Assembly: GCA_031278025.1 (NCBI GenBank)
Contig: JAITLF010000308.1
Span: forward strand, 1-13,042
Length of the DNA stretch: 13,042 bases
Origin: Treponema sp.
GTDB lineage: Bacteria > Spirochaetota > Spirochaetia > Treponematales > Breznakiellaceae
Direction of reading: 5' to 3'
The notes beneath the pieces were generated by a model. The model was given only the letters and a program-made list of their open reading frames with translations, ran no database searches and had not been told where the DNA came from. The position numbers were made by a program, and so were the translations under genes. Of this stretch, positions 1 to 5,835 are shown piece by piece. Numbering within the stretch: position 1 is the stretch's first letter; every line of letters begins with the position of its first letter.

Positions 1-366
1 ATCAAAACTCCCTCAATAGAAACTCGTGCGGCAAATCTTTCCGGTGGGAATCAACAGAAAGTTGTGGTGGCCAAGTGGCTTATCAAAGATCCGGCGGTGT
101 TAATCCTTGATGAGCCCACACGGGGGATAGATGTGGGAGCTAAATATGAAATATACAAATTGATGAGCGAACTCGTCAAGGACGGCAGGAAAGGTATCAT
201 CATGATCTCTTCGGAAATGCCAGAACTCTTGGGGATGTGCGACAGGATCTATGTAATGTCAAAAGGGAAAATAGTCGCCGAGTTGAAACGAGGCGAGTTC
301 TCTCAGGAATTAATAATGCAATATGCCACAGGCAATGCCACGGACGGCGCGAAAGCGTCCGTGTAA
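1..366 (+). CDS. Sugar ABC transporter ATP-binding protein, C-terminal part (RbsA/MglA type, 5' truncated by window)
   Basis: Reading from base 1 in frame gives the last 121 residues of an ABC ATPase; its start lies outside the window. The signature motif LSGGNQQK (residues 14-21 of the visible part) is followed by the Walker B/D-loop stretch [13 protein letters not shown]. The switch region reads SSEMPELL, so the usual H-loop histidine is replaced by glutamate. Known RbsA/MglA/XylG fused ATPases have this substitution in their second nucleotide-binding domain, so this is the C-terminal half of a two-domain sugar importer ATPase of about 500 aa. It would energise the permease encoded 26 bases downstream, at the cytoplasmic face of the inner membrane. 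The stop is TAA at 364-366. Family assignment is firm. The sugar transported cannot be deduced. Confidence 0.95.
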   Translation: MKTPSIETRAANLSGGNQQKVVVAKWLIKDPAVLILDEPTRGIDVGAKYEIYKLMSELVKDGRKGIIMISSEMPELLGMCDRIYVMSKGKIVAELKRGEFSQELIMQYATGNATDGAKASV

Positions 367-392
367 GAATGCTGAGACAAGGAAGGAACAAA

Positions 393-1415
393 ATGGCTAA
401 ACGCACTGGTTTTCCGGTATCCCGGTTTATGTACTTTATAAGTAAAAACAGTATTTTTGTCATATTAATAGCCGCGTTTCTGATAAGCACGTTGCTGAAC
501 AGGAATTTTTTATCCCCCGCGAATTTAAGCAATATTTTGAAGCAAAATTCCGTGATTGCCATCCTCGCCTTTGGGGAGACCATGCTGATCATTGCCGGCC
601 TTATCGATCTTGCCAACGGCGCGGTATTGGCCCTTGCCGGGGTACTCGCCGTCGCGGTATACAAGGCTACAGATTCTCTGCTCTTCGCCTCTTCTATAGG
701 ATTGGCGATAGGCATACTCTGCAATATGGTAAGCGGGCTGTTAACCAGTGTATTCAAAACGCCTCCCTTCATCGCAACCCTCGCGGTTATGACTATGGCA
801 AGAGGACTAGTGTTGCTCTATACCGCCGGGCAGAGCATTTATCAGATCGGCGGGTTTGTGGTACTGGGACAAGGCTCTCTTTTTTACATCCCTATCCCCA
901 TTATCTTCATGGTGTTGATACTCTTTGCTACTTGGTACATTCTGAACAACACTCGGCTCGGACGATCTCTTTACGCCATAGGCGGCAATGAGGAAGCGGC
1001 GAACGCTTCGGGCATTCAAGTCTCACGGTCGAAATTCGTTGTCTACCTGCTCAACGGTATTTTTGTGGGACTCGCGGGGGTTATTTTCATGTCCCGAAAT
1101 AACGCCGGACTGCCGGCGGCGGCCCAGGGCTACGAATTTGAAGCCTTAACCGCAGCGGTTATCGGCGGGACCAGCTTTTCGGGGGGCATCGGGACCGCGA
1201 TGGGAACGCTGGCCGGTGCGTTTATTGTCGGCATTCTCAATAACATCATGAACCTGTTGGGAGTTAATTCCTATATTCAGCAAATCATTAAGGGAATTAT
1301 TATCGCTTTAGCGGTGATTATGGATATCCGCGCGAAAAACAATCGATCCAAACCTAAGGACTTGTCCACTGGTATCGATAGGGTAAATAGCGGGAATAGA
1401 ACGGGTAATAACTGA
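393..1415 (+). CDS. Sugar ABC transporter permease (RbsC/AraH-type, BPD_transp_2)
   Basis: A 340-aa hydrophobic protein with many membrane-spanning segments, the usual size for the ribose/xylose/galactose-type permease. Near residue 190 it has the cytoplasmic coupling-loop pattern of this family (LYAIGGNEEAANASGI). Farther on are the conserved GLAGVIF, GGTSFSGGIGT and GTLAGAFIVGILNN segments. It should form the homodimeric inner-membrane channel driven by the ATPase encoded just upstream. The ATG at 393 is chosen because GGAAGGA at 381-387 sits 5 bases before it. An in-frame ATG at 369 would overlap the end of that ribosome site, and the longer open frame from 237 overlaps the ATPase gene. 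The C-terminus (about the last 20 residues) is polar and poorly conserved. Family assignment is firm; the substrate is unknown. Confidence 0.95.
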   Translation: MAKRTGFPVSRFMYFISKNSIFVILIAAFLISTLLNRNFLSPANLSNILKQNSVIAILAFGETMLIIAGLIDLANGAVLALAGVLAVAVYKATDSLLFASSIGLAIGILCNMVSGLLTSVFKTPPFIATLAVMTMARGLVLLYTAGQSIYQIGGFVVLGQGSLFYIPIPIIFMVLILFATWYILNNTRLGRSLYAIGGNEEAANASGIQVSRSKFVVYLLNGIFVGLAGVIFMSRNNAGLPAAAQGYEFEALTAAVIGGTSFSGGIGTAMGTLAGAFIVGILNNIMNLLGVNSYIQQIIKGIIIALAVIMDIRAKNNRSKPKDLSTGIDRVNSGNRTGNN

Positions 1416-1445
1416 TCTTTCCAACCTTAACCGTGCAGGAAAAAA

Positions 1446-1473
1446 CATAAAACTTTTGTATTAATGTTTTATG
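1446..1473 (+). promoter_or_regulatory. Hairpin between permease and binding-protein genes
   Basis: CATAAAAC (1446-1453) and GTTTTATG (1466-1473) form an exact 8-bp inverted repeat with a 12-base loop in the 131-base gap after the permease gene. The stem is AT-rich and no clear T-run follows, so it is a poor terminator. It could be an mRNA-processing or stabilising hairpin that raises binding-protein mRNA, which is common in ABC sugar operons, or a protein-binding site. The structure is seen directly; the role is inferred. Confidence 0.35.
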
Positions 1474-1507
1474 CATTATCCGGTATGCGGTTATAGGGAA
1501 AGATTAG

Positions 1508-1524
1508 TAAGCGCTTTGCGCTTA
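1508..1524 (+). promoter_or_regulatory. Inverted repeat, candidate LacI-family operator, upstream of the binding-protein gene
   Basis: TAAGCGC-TTT-GCGCTTA is a perfect 7-bp inverted repeat lying 12 bases before the AGGAGG ribosome site of the binding-protein gene. It contains the palindrome AAGCGCTT (1509-1516), whose central CG and flanks resemble operators known for many LacI-family regulators, and a LacI-type gene lies nearby. No convincing -35/-10 pair was found around it. It could equally be a small RNA hairpin in the leader. Confidence 0.35.
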
Positions 1525-1546
1525 AAAATATTTTTAGGAGGAGAGA

Positions 1547-2518
1547 ATGAAAAAGGGTGTTGTGATGGTGCTGACGCTTTTCTTAGCATCGGCAATGGCG
1601 TTTGGCGCGGGTGGTAAGGATTCGGGAGGGACAAAACGGGTTGTGTATATCGCCCGCGCTCAGGCGGATCTTTTTGCCGCATGGCTCGCGAATTCCGTTA
1701 AGGAAGAAGCGAAGAAGTACCCTAGCCTCAAAGTTGACGTCGTTGACGGTCAGGCCGACGATGCCAAGCAGAATGCGGCGATTGAAAACGCCATCACCAA
1801 TAAGTACGACCTGATCATCCTACAGCCGAATGACAGCGAAGCCCAGAAACCCTACATCAGGAAGGCGGTTGAAGCGAAGATTCCAATCATCTTGACCAAT
1901 CCTCGGGTGCCGGATCCGGCTATCATGGCGGTTACCAACAGTGTAGATGCTGATCCCTACGAGCAGGGTGCGGTGGTAGCCCGACTGGCTTTAACTCAGA
2001 TTCCCCAGGACGCGAAAGTTGTCGTACTCCGGGGTCCGGACGGCAATCTCCATTCCGTTGAAAGACGGCGCTCTTGGGAACAGGAATTCTTTGCCAAGCG
2101 GCCCGATGTTACCATTGTCGGCGAACAATCGGGACACTGGAATAAGGATGAAGGCATGCGGTACATGGAAGATTGGGTACAAGCCAATCCCCAAATCGAC
2201 GCGGTTATTTCCATGAATGACAATATGGCGATGGGTGCCATCGAAGCGGTAAAAGGCAATCCTAAGTTTGATTCGTTGCTTGTTTATGGCGTTGACGGTG
2301 ACGCCGCCGCTGCCCTCCTCATTGAAGAAGGCAGCATGACCGGAACCGCCTTCCAGAACGCTGATGAGCTTGCCCGGAAAAACATGGAGCTTGCCAATCA
2401 AATCCTTACCGGCGCGGTTACTAGTATCGTGAACACTGATATTGTGTGCCCCCTGTATACGAAAGATAATATTGCCGAACTTATCGCAGTTCACAAAAAG
2501 ACCGGGGCGTTGAAGTAA
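1547..2518 (+). CDS. Periplasmic sugar-binding protein of ABC transporter (Peripla_BP_4 family)
   Basis: A 323-aa protein with an N-terminal signal peptide (MKK, a hydrophobic stretch to about residue 20, then a Gly-rich linker). There is no lipobox cysteine, so a soluble periplasmic form is expected. The mature part has the ribose/galactose-binding-protein pattern: an opening strand after residue 28 (VVYIARAQADLFAAW), NAAIENAITNKYDLIILQPND near 85, the SMNDNMAMGAIEAVKGN helix near 225 and YGVDGDAAAALLIEEGSMTGTAFQN near 250, as in the RbsB/XylF class. The start ATG follows AGGAGG (1536-1541) at good spacing. It would capture the ligand and deliver it to the permease encoded before it. The operon order ATPase-permease-binding protein and the hairpins on both sides fit separate tuning of its level. 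The sugar is not identifiable. Confidence 0.94.
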   Translation: MKKGVVMVLTLFLASAMAFGAGGKDSGGTKRVVYIARAQADLFAAWLANSVKEEAKKYPSLKVDVVDGQADDAKQNAAIENAITNKYDLIILQPNDSEAQKPYIRKAVEAKIPIILTNPRVPDPAIMAVTNSVDADPYEQGAVVARLALTQIPQDAKVVVLRGPDGNLHSVERRRSWEQEFFAKRPDVTIVGEQSGHWNKDEGMRYMEDWVQANPQIDAVISMNDNMAMGAIEAVKGNPKFDSLLVYGVDGDAAAALLIEEGSMTGTAFQNADELARKNMELANQILTGAVTSIVNTDIVCPLYTKDNIAELIAVHKKTGALK

Positions 2519-2544
2519 AAAAAGAAGTAAAAATGCTATGTAAC

Positions 2545-2582
2545 TCCGGGCGTTTATTTCGAATAAATACCCGGAATCTTTT
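2545..2582 (+). terminator. Hairpin with T-rich tail after the binding-protein gene (attenuator or partial terminator)
   Basis: TCCGGG (2545-2550) pairs with CCCGGA (2570-2575). After one C/A mismatch, GTTTATT (2552-2558) pairs with AATAAAT (2562-2568) around a TCG loop, with one G-U pair. The tail is ATCTTTTGG. The hairpin lies 26 bases after the binding-protein stop and 28 bases before the next start codon, inside an apparent operon. The likely role is partial termination or protection of the upstream mRNA, lowering dehydrogenase expression relative to the transporter. Confidence 0.5.
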
Positions 2583-2610
2583 GGTTGTTGTATGTACTCA
2601 GGAGGAGATT

Positions 2611-3645
2611 ATGAAAGCGTTAGTACTTGAAGCGAAAAAAAAATTGAGCCTTCGAGATTTTCCTATCATGGAGACAGTCGACCCCTATGATGTGAAGATA
2701 CAAATTAAAGCCTGTGGTATCTGCGGTAGTGATATACACTACTATGTAGAGGGGTCCATCGGCGGTTTTATAGTCAGGGAGCCTATGATTCTAGGCCACG
2801 AGGCGGCGGGGGTCATTATCGAGAAAGGAGAAAAGGTAACGGAGTTTGAGATGGGGGACCTTGTATGTATGGAACCGGGGATTCCCAACAGGCGTTCCCA
2901 AGAGGTACTGGTGGGGATGTACAATATCGATCCTGATGTAGTTTTCTGGGCCACGCCCCCGGTCCACGGATGCCTTAGAGAGACGGTGGTTCATCCCGCT
3001 CAGTTCTGCTTTAAACTCCCCCGGGGTATGAGCGCGGCGGAAGGGGCCATGATAGAACCCCTGGCCATCGGCATTGAGGCGGCGAAGAAAGCCGCCATCA
3101 ACCCTGGGGATACGGCCCTGGTGGTAGGCTGCGGCACCATAGGCGTTATGTGCGCCATATCCGCCCTGGCAGGCGGGTGCGGCGAAGTGTTTATCTCTGA
3201 TGTAAAGCAGGAAAAGCTGGACCTCGTCGGCGCTTACGATAAAAACATCATTCCAGTAAACACCGCCAAGACGGACCTTCTGGAATTCATCGCAAAGGAA
3301 ACCGGCGGCAAGGGATGTAATGTTGTCTTTGAGGCTTCAGGAAGTCCCCGGGTATACCCTGATTTTTTCAGGTGCGCCAGGAAGGGAGGAACGGTTGTTC
3401 TTGTGGGGATGATGAATGGTACGGTCCCTGTTGACGTATCCTTTCTACAGGGCCAGGGGCTTCGCATTGAAACCATATTCAGATACATCAACTGCTTTGA
3501 CCGGGCAATCGCCCTAGTAAACGCGGGAAAGATCGATATCAAACGTTTCATCAGTAAAACATTCAAATTTGAGGATTCTATTGCCGCCTATGAATACGCC
3601 GCCGCCGGACATCCGTATGTGGTAAAGGTAATGATAGAACTTTAA
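2611..3645 (+). CDS. Zinc-dependent MDR dehydrogenase, sorbitol/xylitol dehydrogenase-like
   Basis: A 344-aa medium-chain dehydrogenase/reductase, predicted to oxidise a polyol or sugar hydroxyl with NAD in the cytoplasm. Catalytic zinc ligands are visible: Cys38 in GICGSD, His63-Glu64 in LGHE, and Glu149 in AMIEPLAIGI. The nucleotide fold has GCGTIG (173-178) and Asp197 at the end of the second strand, which favours NAD over NADP. The segment ATPPVHGCLRETVVH and the EPLAIGIEA helix are typical of sorbitol, xylitol and L-iditol dehydrogenases. The structural-zinc loop has lost all its cysteines: IPNRRSQEVLVGMYNID replaces the usual four-Cys pattern, as in mammalian sorbitol dehydrogenase. The ATG at 2611 follows AGGAGGAGA (2600-2608) and matches the family N-terminus; the open frame back to 2533 is leader. 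It sits 11 bases before the SDR gene, so the two are probably co-translated. The substrate is inferred only by class. Confidence 0.9.
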   Translation: MKALVLEAKKKLSLRDFPIMETVDPYDVKIQIKACGICGSDIHYYVEGSIGGFIVREPMILGHEAAGVIIEKGEKVTEFEMGDLVCMEPGIPNRRSQEVLVGMYNIDPDVVFWATPPVHGCLRETVVHPAQFCFKLPRGMSAAEGAMIEPLAIGIEAAKKAAINPGDTALVVGCGTIGVMCAISALAGGCGEVFISDVKQEKLDLVGAYDKNIIPVNTAKTDLLEFIAKETGGKGCNVVFEASGSPRVYPDFFRCARKGGTVVLVGMMNGTVPVDVSFLQGQGLRIETIFRYINCFDRAIALVNAGKIDIKRFISKTFKFEDSIAAYEYAAAGHPYVVKVMIEL

Positions 3646-3656
3646 AGGAAAGGAAT

Positions 3657-4454
3657 ATGGATTTAGGGCTAGAAAACCGTGTGGCGCTGATAACCGGCGG
3701 AAGCGTCGGCATCGGTTTAGCGGTGGCGGAGGAATTTTTAAGAGAGAAGGCCGATGTGATCATCTGTGCGCGGAATGGCGAGCGGATAGAAAAAGTGGTC
3801 GAAGATCTTAAAGCCTCCTATCCAGGATCAATAGTATATGGCAAAAGCTGTGATGTTTCAAAACTGGTGGATATAGAAAGCCTTGCCGCTTATGTAAAAG
3901 AACTAGGCGGCGTTGATATATTGATCAATAATGCAGGGACCGGTTCTGAGGAAAAGAGCATGACCGCTCTGGACGAAAAATGGTATTATTACTGGGATCT
4001 CCATGTAATGGCGGCGGTTCGGCTTTCCCGGCTGCTGGTTCCCCAAATGAAGGAGAGGCCCGGCGAGGGAGTGATCATCAACACCACTTCTATGTGCGCC
4101 ACTCAACCTTTGTATTACGAGCCTATTTACAATACCACCAAGGCCGCTCTGAATATGTACACCAAATGCCTGGCCGACGAGCTTATCAAGGATAATATCC
4201 GTGTTATGTCCATCGCTCCGGGACTGGTACTTACTCCTGATTGGTATAAAACAGCCGGAATTTTAAGCCGGCAGCAGGGGATATCGGTTCAACAATATTT
4301 TGACAATATTGCACAGGCCATGACCCCCATAGGACGCTTTGCAACAGCAGAAGAAACCGCCAAGCTCTACGTTTTTTTGGCGTCAAAGCAGGCGGGTTAT
4401 TGCCTGGGCGCGACATTCCACATTGACGCGGGAGCGGTAAAAACCATATACTAA
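3657..4454 (+). CDS. Short-chain dehydrogenase/reductase (classical SDR)
   Basis: A 265-aa cytoplasmic NAD(P)-dependent oxidoreductase. The cofactor motif TGGSVGIG is at residues 13-20, NNAG at 91-94, and the catalytic Ser145, Tyr158 and Lys162 (YxxxK) are present. The fourth catalytic residue, normally an Asn about 21 residues after NNAG, aligns with His116 (WDLHVMAAV). The C-terminus (GYCLGATFHIDAGAVK) is the usual SDR substrate/oligomer end. Arg39 (CARN) after the second strand is compatible with NADP. A strong AAGGAAAGGA site (3644-3653) overlaps the stop of the preceding dehydrogenase gene, so coupling is likely. In this operon it probably performs a second oxidation, or a reduction, on the imported sugar or polyol. 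Members of this fold act on very different substrates, so no exact reaction is claimed. Confidence 0.9.
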   Translation: MDLGLENRVALITGGSVGIGLAVAEEFLREKADVIICARNGERIEKVVEDLKASYPGSIVYGKSCDVSKLVDIESLAAYVKELGGVDILINNAGTGSEEKSMTALDEKWYYYWDLHVMAAVRLSRLLVPQMKERPGEGVIINTTSMCATQPLYYEPIYNTTKAALNMYTKCLADELIKDNIRVMSIAPGLVLTPDWYKTAGILSRQQGISVQQYFDNIAQAMTPIGRFATAEETAKLYVFLASKQAGYCLGATFHIDAGAVKTIY

Positions 4455-4477
4455 GAAACTGTGCGGAAAGTGCGTTG

Positions 4478-4511
4478 CGATTATGCGGCTCTGATAATCG
4501 TCTTTCTATTT
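4478..4511 (+). terminator. Weak hairpin terminator candidate after the SDR gene
   Basis: CGATTAT (4478-4484) and ATAATCG (4494-4500) form an exact 7-bp stem with a 9-base loop, followed by TCTTTCTATTT. It lies 23 bases after the SDR stop on the plus strand. The stem is AT-rich, so it is probably secondary to the strong palindrome that begins at 4511. Confidence 0.4.
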
Positions 4512-4548
4512 GAGGCTGTTCCAAAACTTCAGTTTTGGAACAGCCTCA
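4511..4548. terminator. Perfect 38-base palindrome between convergent genes, probable bidirectional terminator
   Basis: TGAGGCTGTTCCAAAACT (4511-4528) is followed, after just TC, by its exact reverse complement (4531-4548). It lies between the stops of the SDR gene (plus) and the LacI gene (minus), where a bidirectional terminator is expected. T-rich sequence follows on the plus side (ATTTATCTATTATTATTT) and AAATAGAAAG on the minus side. The arm sequence resembles the terminal inverted repeats of some transposons (inference from memory), so a tiny mobile-element remnant recruited as terminator is an alternative. Confidence 0.7.
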
Positions 4549-4574
4549 TTTATCTATTATTATTTGCGTCTATC

Positions 4575-5558
4575 CTATCGGCTAACAATGCCGGTATCGA
4601 ATAGTAATTCCCGCTTTACAGAGCAGAAGGAATTTTTCTGCTCTATCATCTGCAAAAGATTTTCCACAGCGGCGTTACCTATTTCCGCCACCGGCTGGGA
4701 AATCACTGATATCGGATACTTAAGATAATCAAACCAGCGGTTATCGTCAAATGTGATAATTTTCAGCCGTTTCCGCGTTTCCATGTCAAGCGTATCCAGA
4801 ACCGCGATAAGCTCATAACAAAGAGCGGAGGTGGCGCAGATAAGACCGTCAAGCCTTTCATCAAGAATAAATTGTTTAATCAACGGGGAAGAGTCTTCCC
4901 TATTATAATTCAGGGTCAGAACCTTTGGGATAAAAGGCAGGCTGTTATCCACCATAAAGGCCTTATACCCAAGAATACGCTGCTTAATAGTATAAACCGA
5001 AAGGGAATATCCTATGAAGCCAATCTGCCTGCTTCCCTTTTCAAAAAGATGCTTTGTTCCTGCATAACCGCTTTTGAAATTATTAATGCCGACAAATAAA
5101 AAATCATGGGATTCATACTGCCTGTCTACCAGAACAACCGGGACAGAGGTTCTTCTTAAAAATTCGGGGATATGATCCGCTTCCACCGGGGCAAGGAGCA
5201 GGCCGTTTATATTTCGCTCTACCAACGCGGCGATATTTTTTTCTTCTTTTTCAATATCCATCTCGGAATCACAAAAAATAATACATGTTCCATAGTCGGT
5301 GGCAACCGATTCGACCGCCTTAATCAGGGAGGTAAAGAAATCTTCCCGGGCGTCCGCCAGAATGACTCCAATACAGATATTTTTATAGGACTTAATCATT
5401 TTTACGGAACGGTAATTCAGATCTTCTATCGCCTGTAAGACCGCCGCCATAGTTTCTTGACTGACATGCCTGGTTTTATTGATAACATGCGAAACAGTGG
5501 TAATTGAGACTCCCGCTTTCCGCGCTACGGCTTCCATGGTGAGGCTGTTAGTTTTCAT
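4575..5558 (-). CDS. LacI-family transcriptional regulator
   Basis: A 327-aa DNA-binding regulator. The N-terminal helix-turn-helix (residues 8-27, MEAVARKAGVSITTVSHVIN) is canonical for the family, followed by a periplasmic-binding-protein-like effector domain from about residue 60 (ICIGVILADAREDFF; later GLLLAPVEADHIPEFL, PVVLVDRQ, GFIGYS, DGLICATSALCYEL, KIITFDDNRWFDYL, ISVISQPVAEIGNAAVENLL). The linker is unusual: the common YRPNAxARxL hinge helix reads YRSVKMIKSY (49-58) and the segment before the core is about three residues short. The ATG at 5558 is chosen because it places the HTH at the family position. A TTG at 5615 would extend it by 19 residues without homologous appearance, and neither start has a good Shine-Dalgarno. 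Convergent with the sugar operon, it probably controls that operon and itself, with the imported compound or a derivative as effector. Confidence 0.92.
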   Translation of the reverse strand: MKTNSLTMEAVARKAGVSITTVSHVINKTRHVSQETMAAVLQAIEDLNYRSVKMIKSYKNICIGVILADAREDFFTSLIKAVESVATDYGTCIIFCDSEMDIEKEEKNIAALVERNINGLLLAPVEADHIPEFLRRTSVPVVLVDRQYESHDFLFVGINNFKSGYAGTKHLFEKGSRQIGFIGYSLSVYTIKQRILGYKAFMVDNSLPFIPKVLTLNYNREDSSPLIKQFILDERLDGLICATSALCYELIAVLDTLDMETRKRLKIITFDDNRWFDYLKYPISVISQPVAEIGNAAVENLLQMIEQKNSFCSVKRELLFDTGIVSR

Positions 5559-5585
5559 TGGGTTCAGGATAGTATTTTTACACTG

Positions 5586-5616
5586 ATTATTCAACCGGGA
5601 ACTGTTTTTGCGCAAA
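5586..5616 (-). promoter_or_regulatory. Candidate promoter and overlapping palindrome upstream of the LacI gene
   Basis: On the minus strand, TTGCGC (5615-5610) and AATAAT (5591-5586) are 18 bases apart and could serve as -35 and -10, giving a leader of about 20 bases. The -35 lies inside the exact 10-bp palindrome TTTGCGCAAA (5607-5616), which has a central CG as LacI-type operators do and shares TTTGCGC with the inverted repeat at 1508-1524. Autoregulation is the natural inference. The promoter match is only moderate. Confidence 0.3.
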
Positions 5617-5749
5617 TTTACTTAACGACCCCGGACATCACGATGATTTGCGGATAACAAGGGCGGATTGCAGGGAGACGGAAGGCCCTTAAACATAAAG
5701 CAACTTTCTATTCCCCGTTTTTTACATACGCCAATCTTGGTATCCCTGA

Positions 5750-5787
5750 ATAGCGCTATAGCAAAAACCCAACAACCTCGGTATACT
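5750..5787 (+). promoter_or_regulatory. AGCGCT palindrome and possible -10 element upstream of the phosphohexomutase gene
   Basis: The 277-base gap between the LacI and phosphohexomutase starts holds no credible gene. It contains the exact 10-bp palindrome ATAGCGCTAT (5750-5759), whose AGCGCT core is also in the inverted repeat at 1508-1524. A -10-like TATACT follows at 5782-5787, 49 bases before the start codon, but I see no good -35 at matching distance. The palindrome could be a regulator site or coincidence. Confidence 0.25.
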
Positions 5788-5835
5788 ATTCCCCCGTGGT
5801 TTTCCATGGGGATTGGATTGGAAGGAGTTTGCCCT

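Noticed and set aside
1991..2494. A 167-codon minus-strand open frame
   Set aside because: Antisense shadow of the binding-protein gene, which has complete family motifs.
2533..2610. Upstream start for the MDR dehydrogenase
   Set aside because: The segment contains the T-tailed hairpin, and the ATG at 2611 has a strong AGGAGG site and the family N-terminus.
5559..5615. A 19-residue N-terminal extension of the LacI regulator from a TTG at 5615
   Set aside because: The ATG at 5558 puts the helix-turn-helix at the usual family distance; the extension has no family sequence and would overlap the candidate promoter.
5668..5835. Upstream extension of the phosphohexomutase frame
   Set aside because: No family similarity in the translated stretch; the ATG at 5836 has a well-placed GGAAGGAG.
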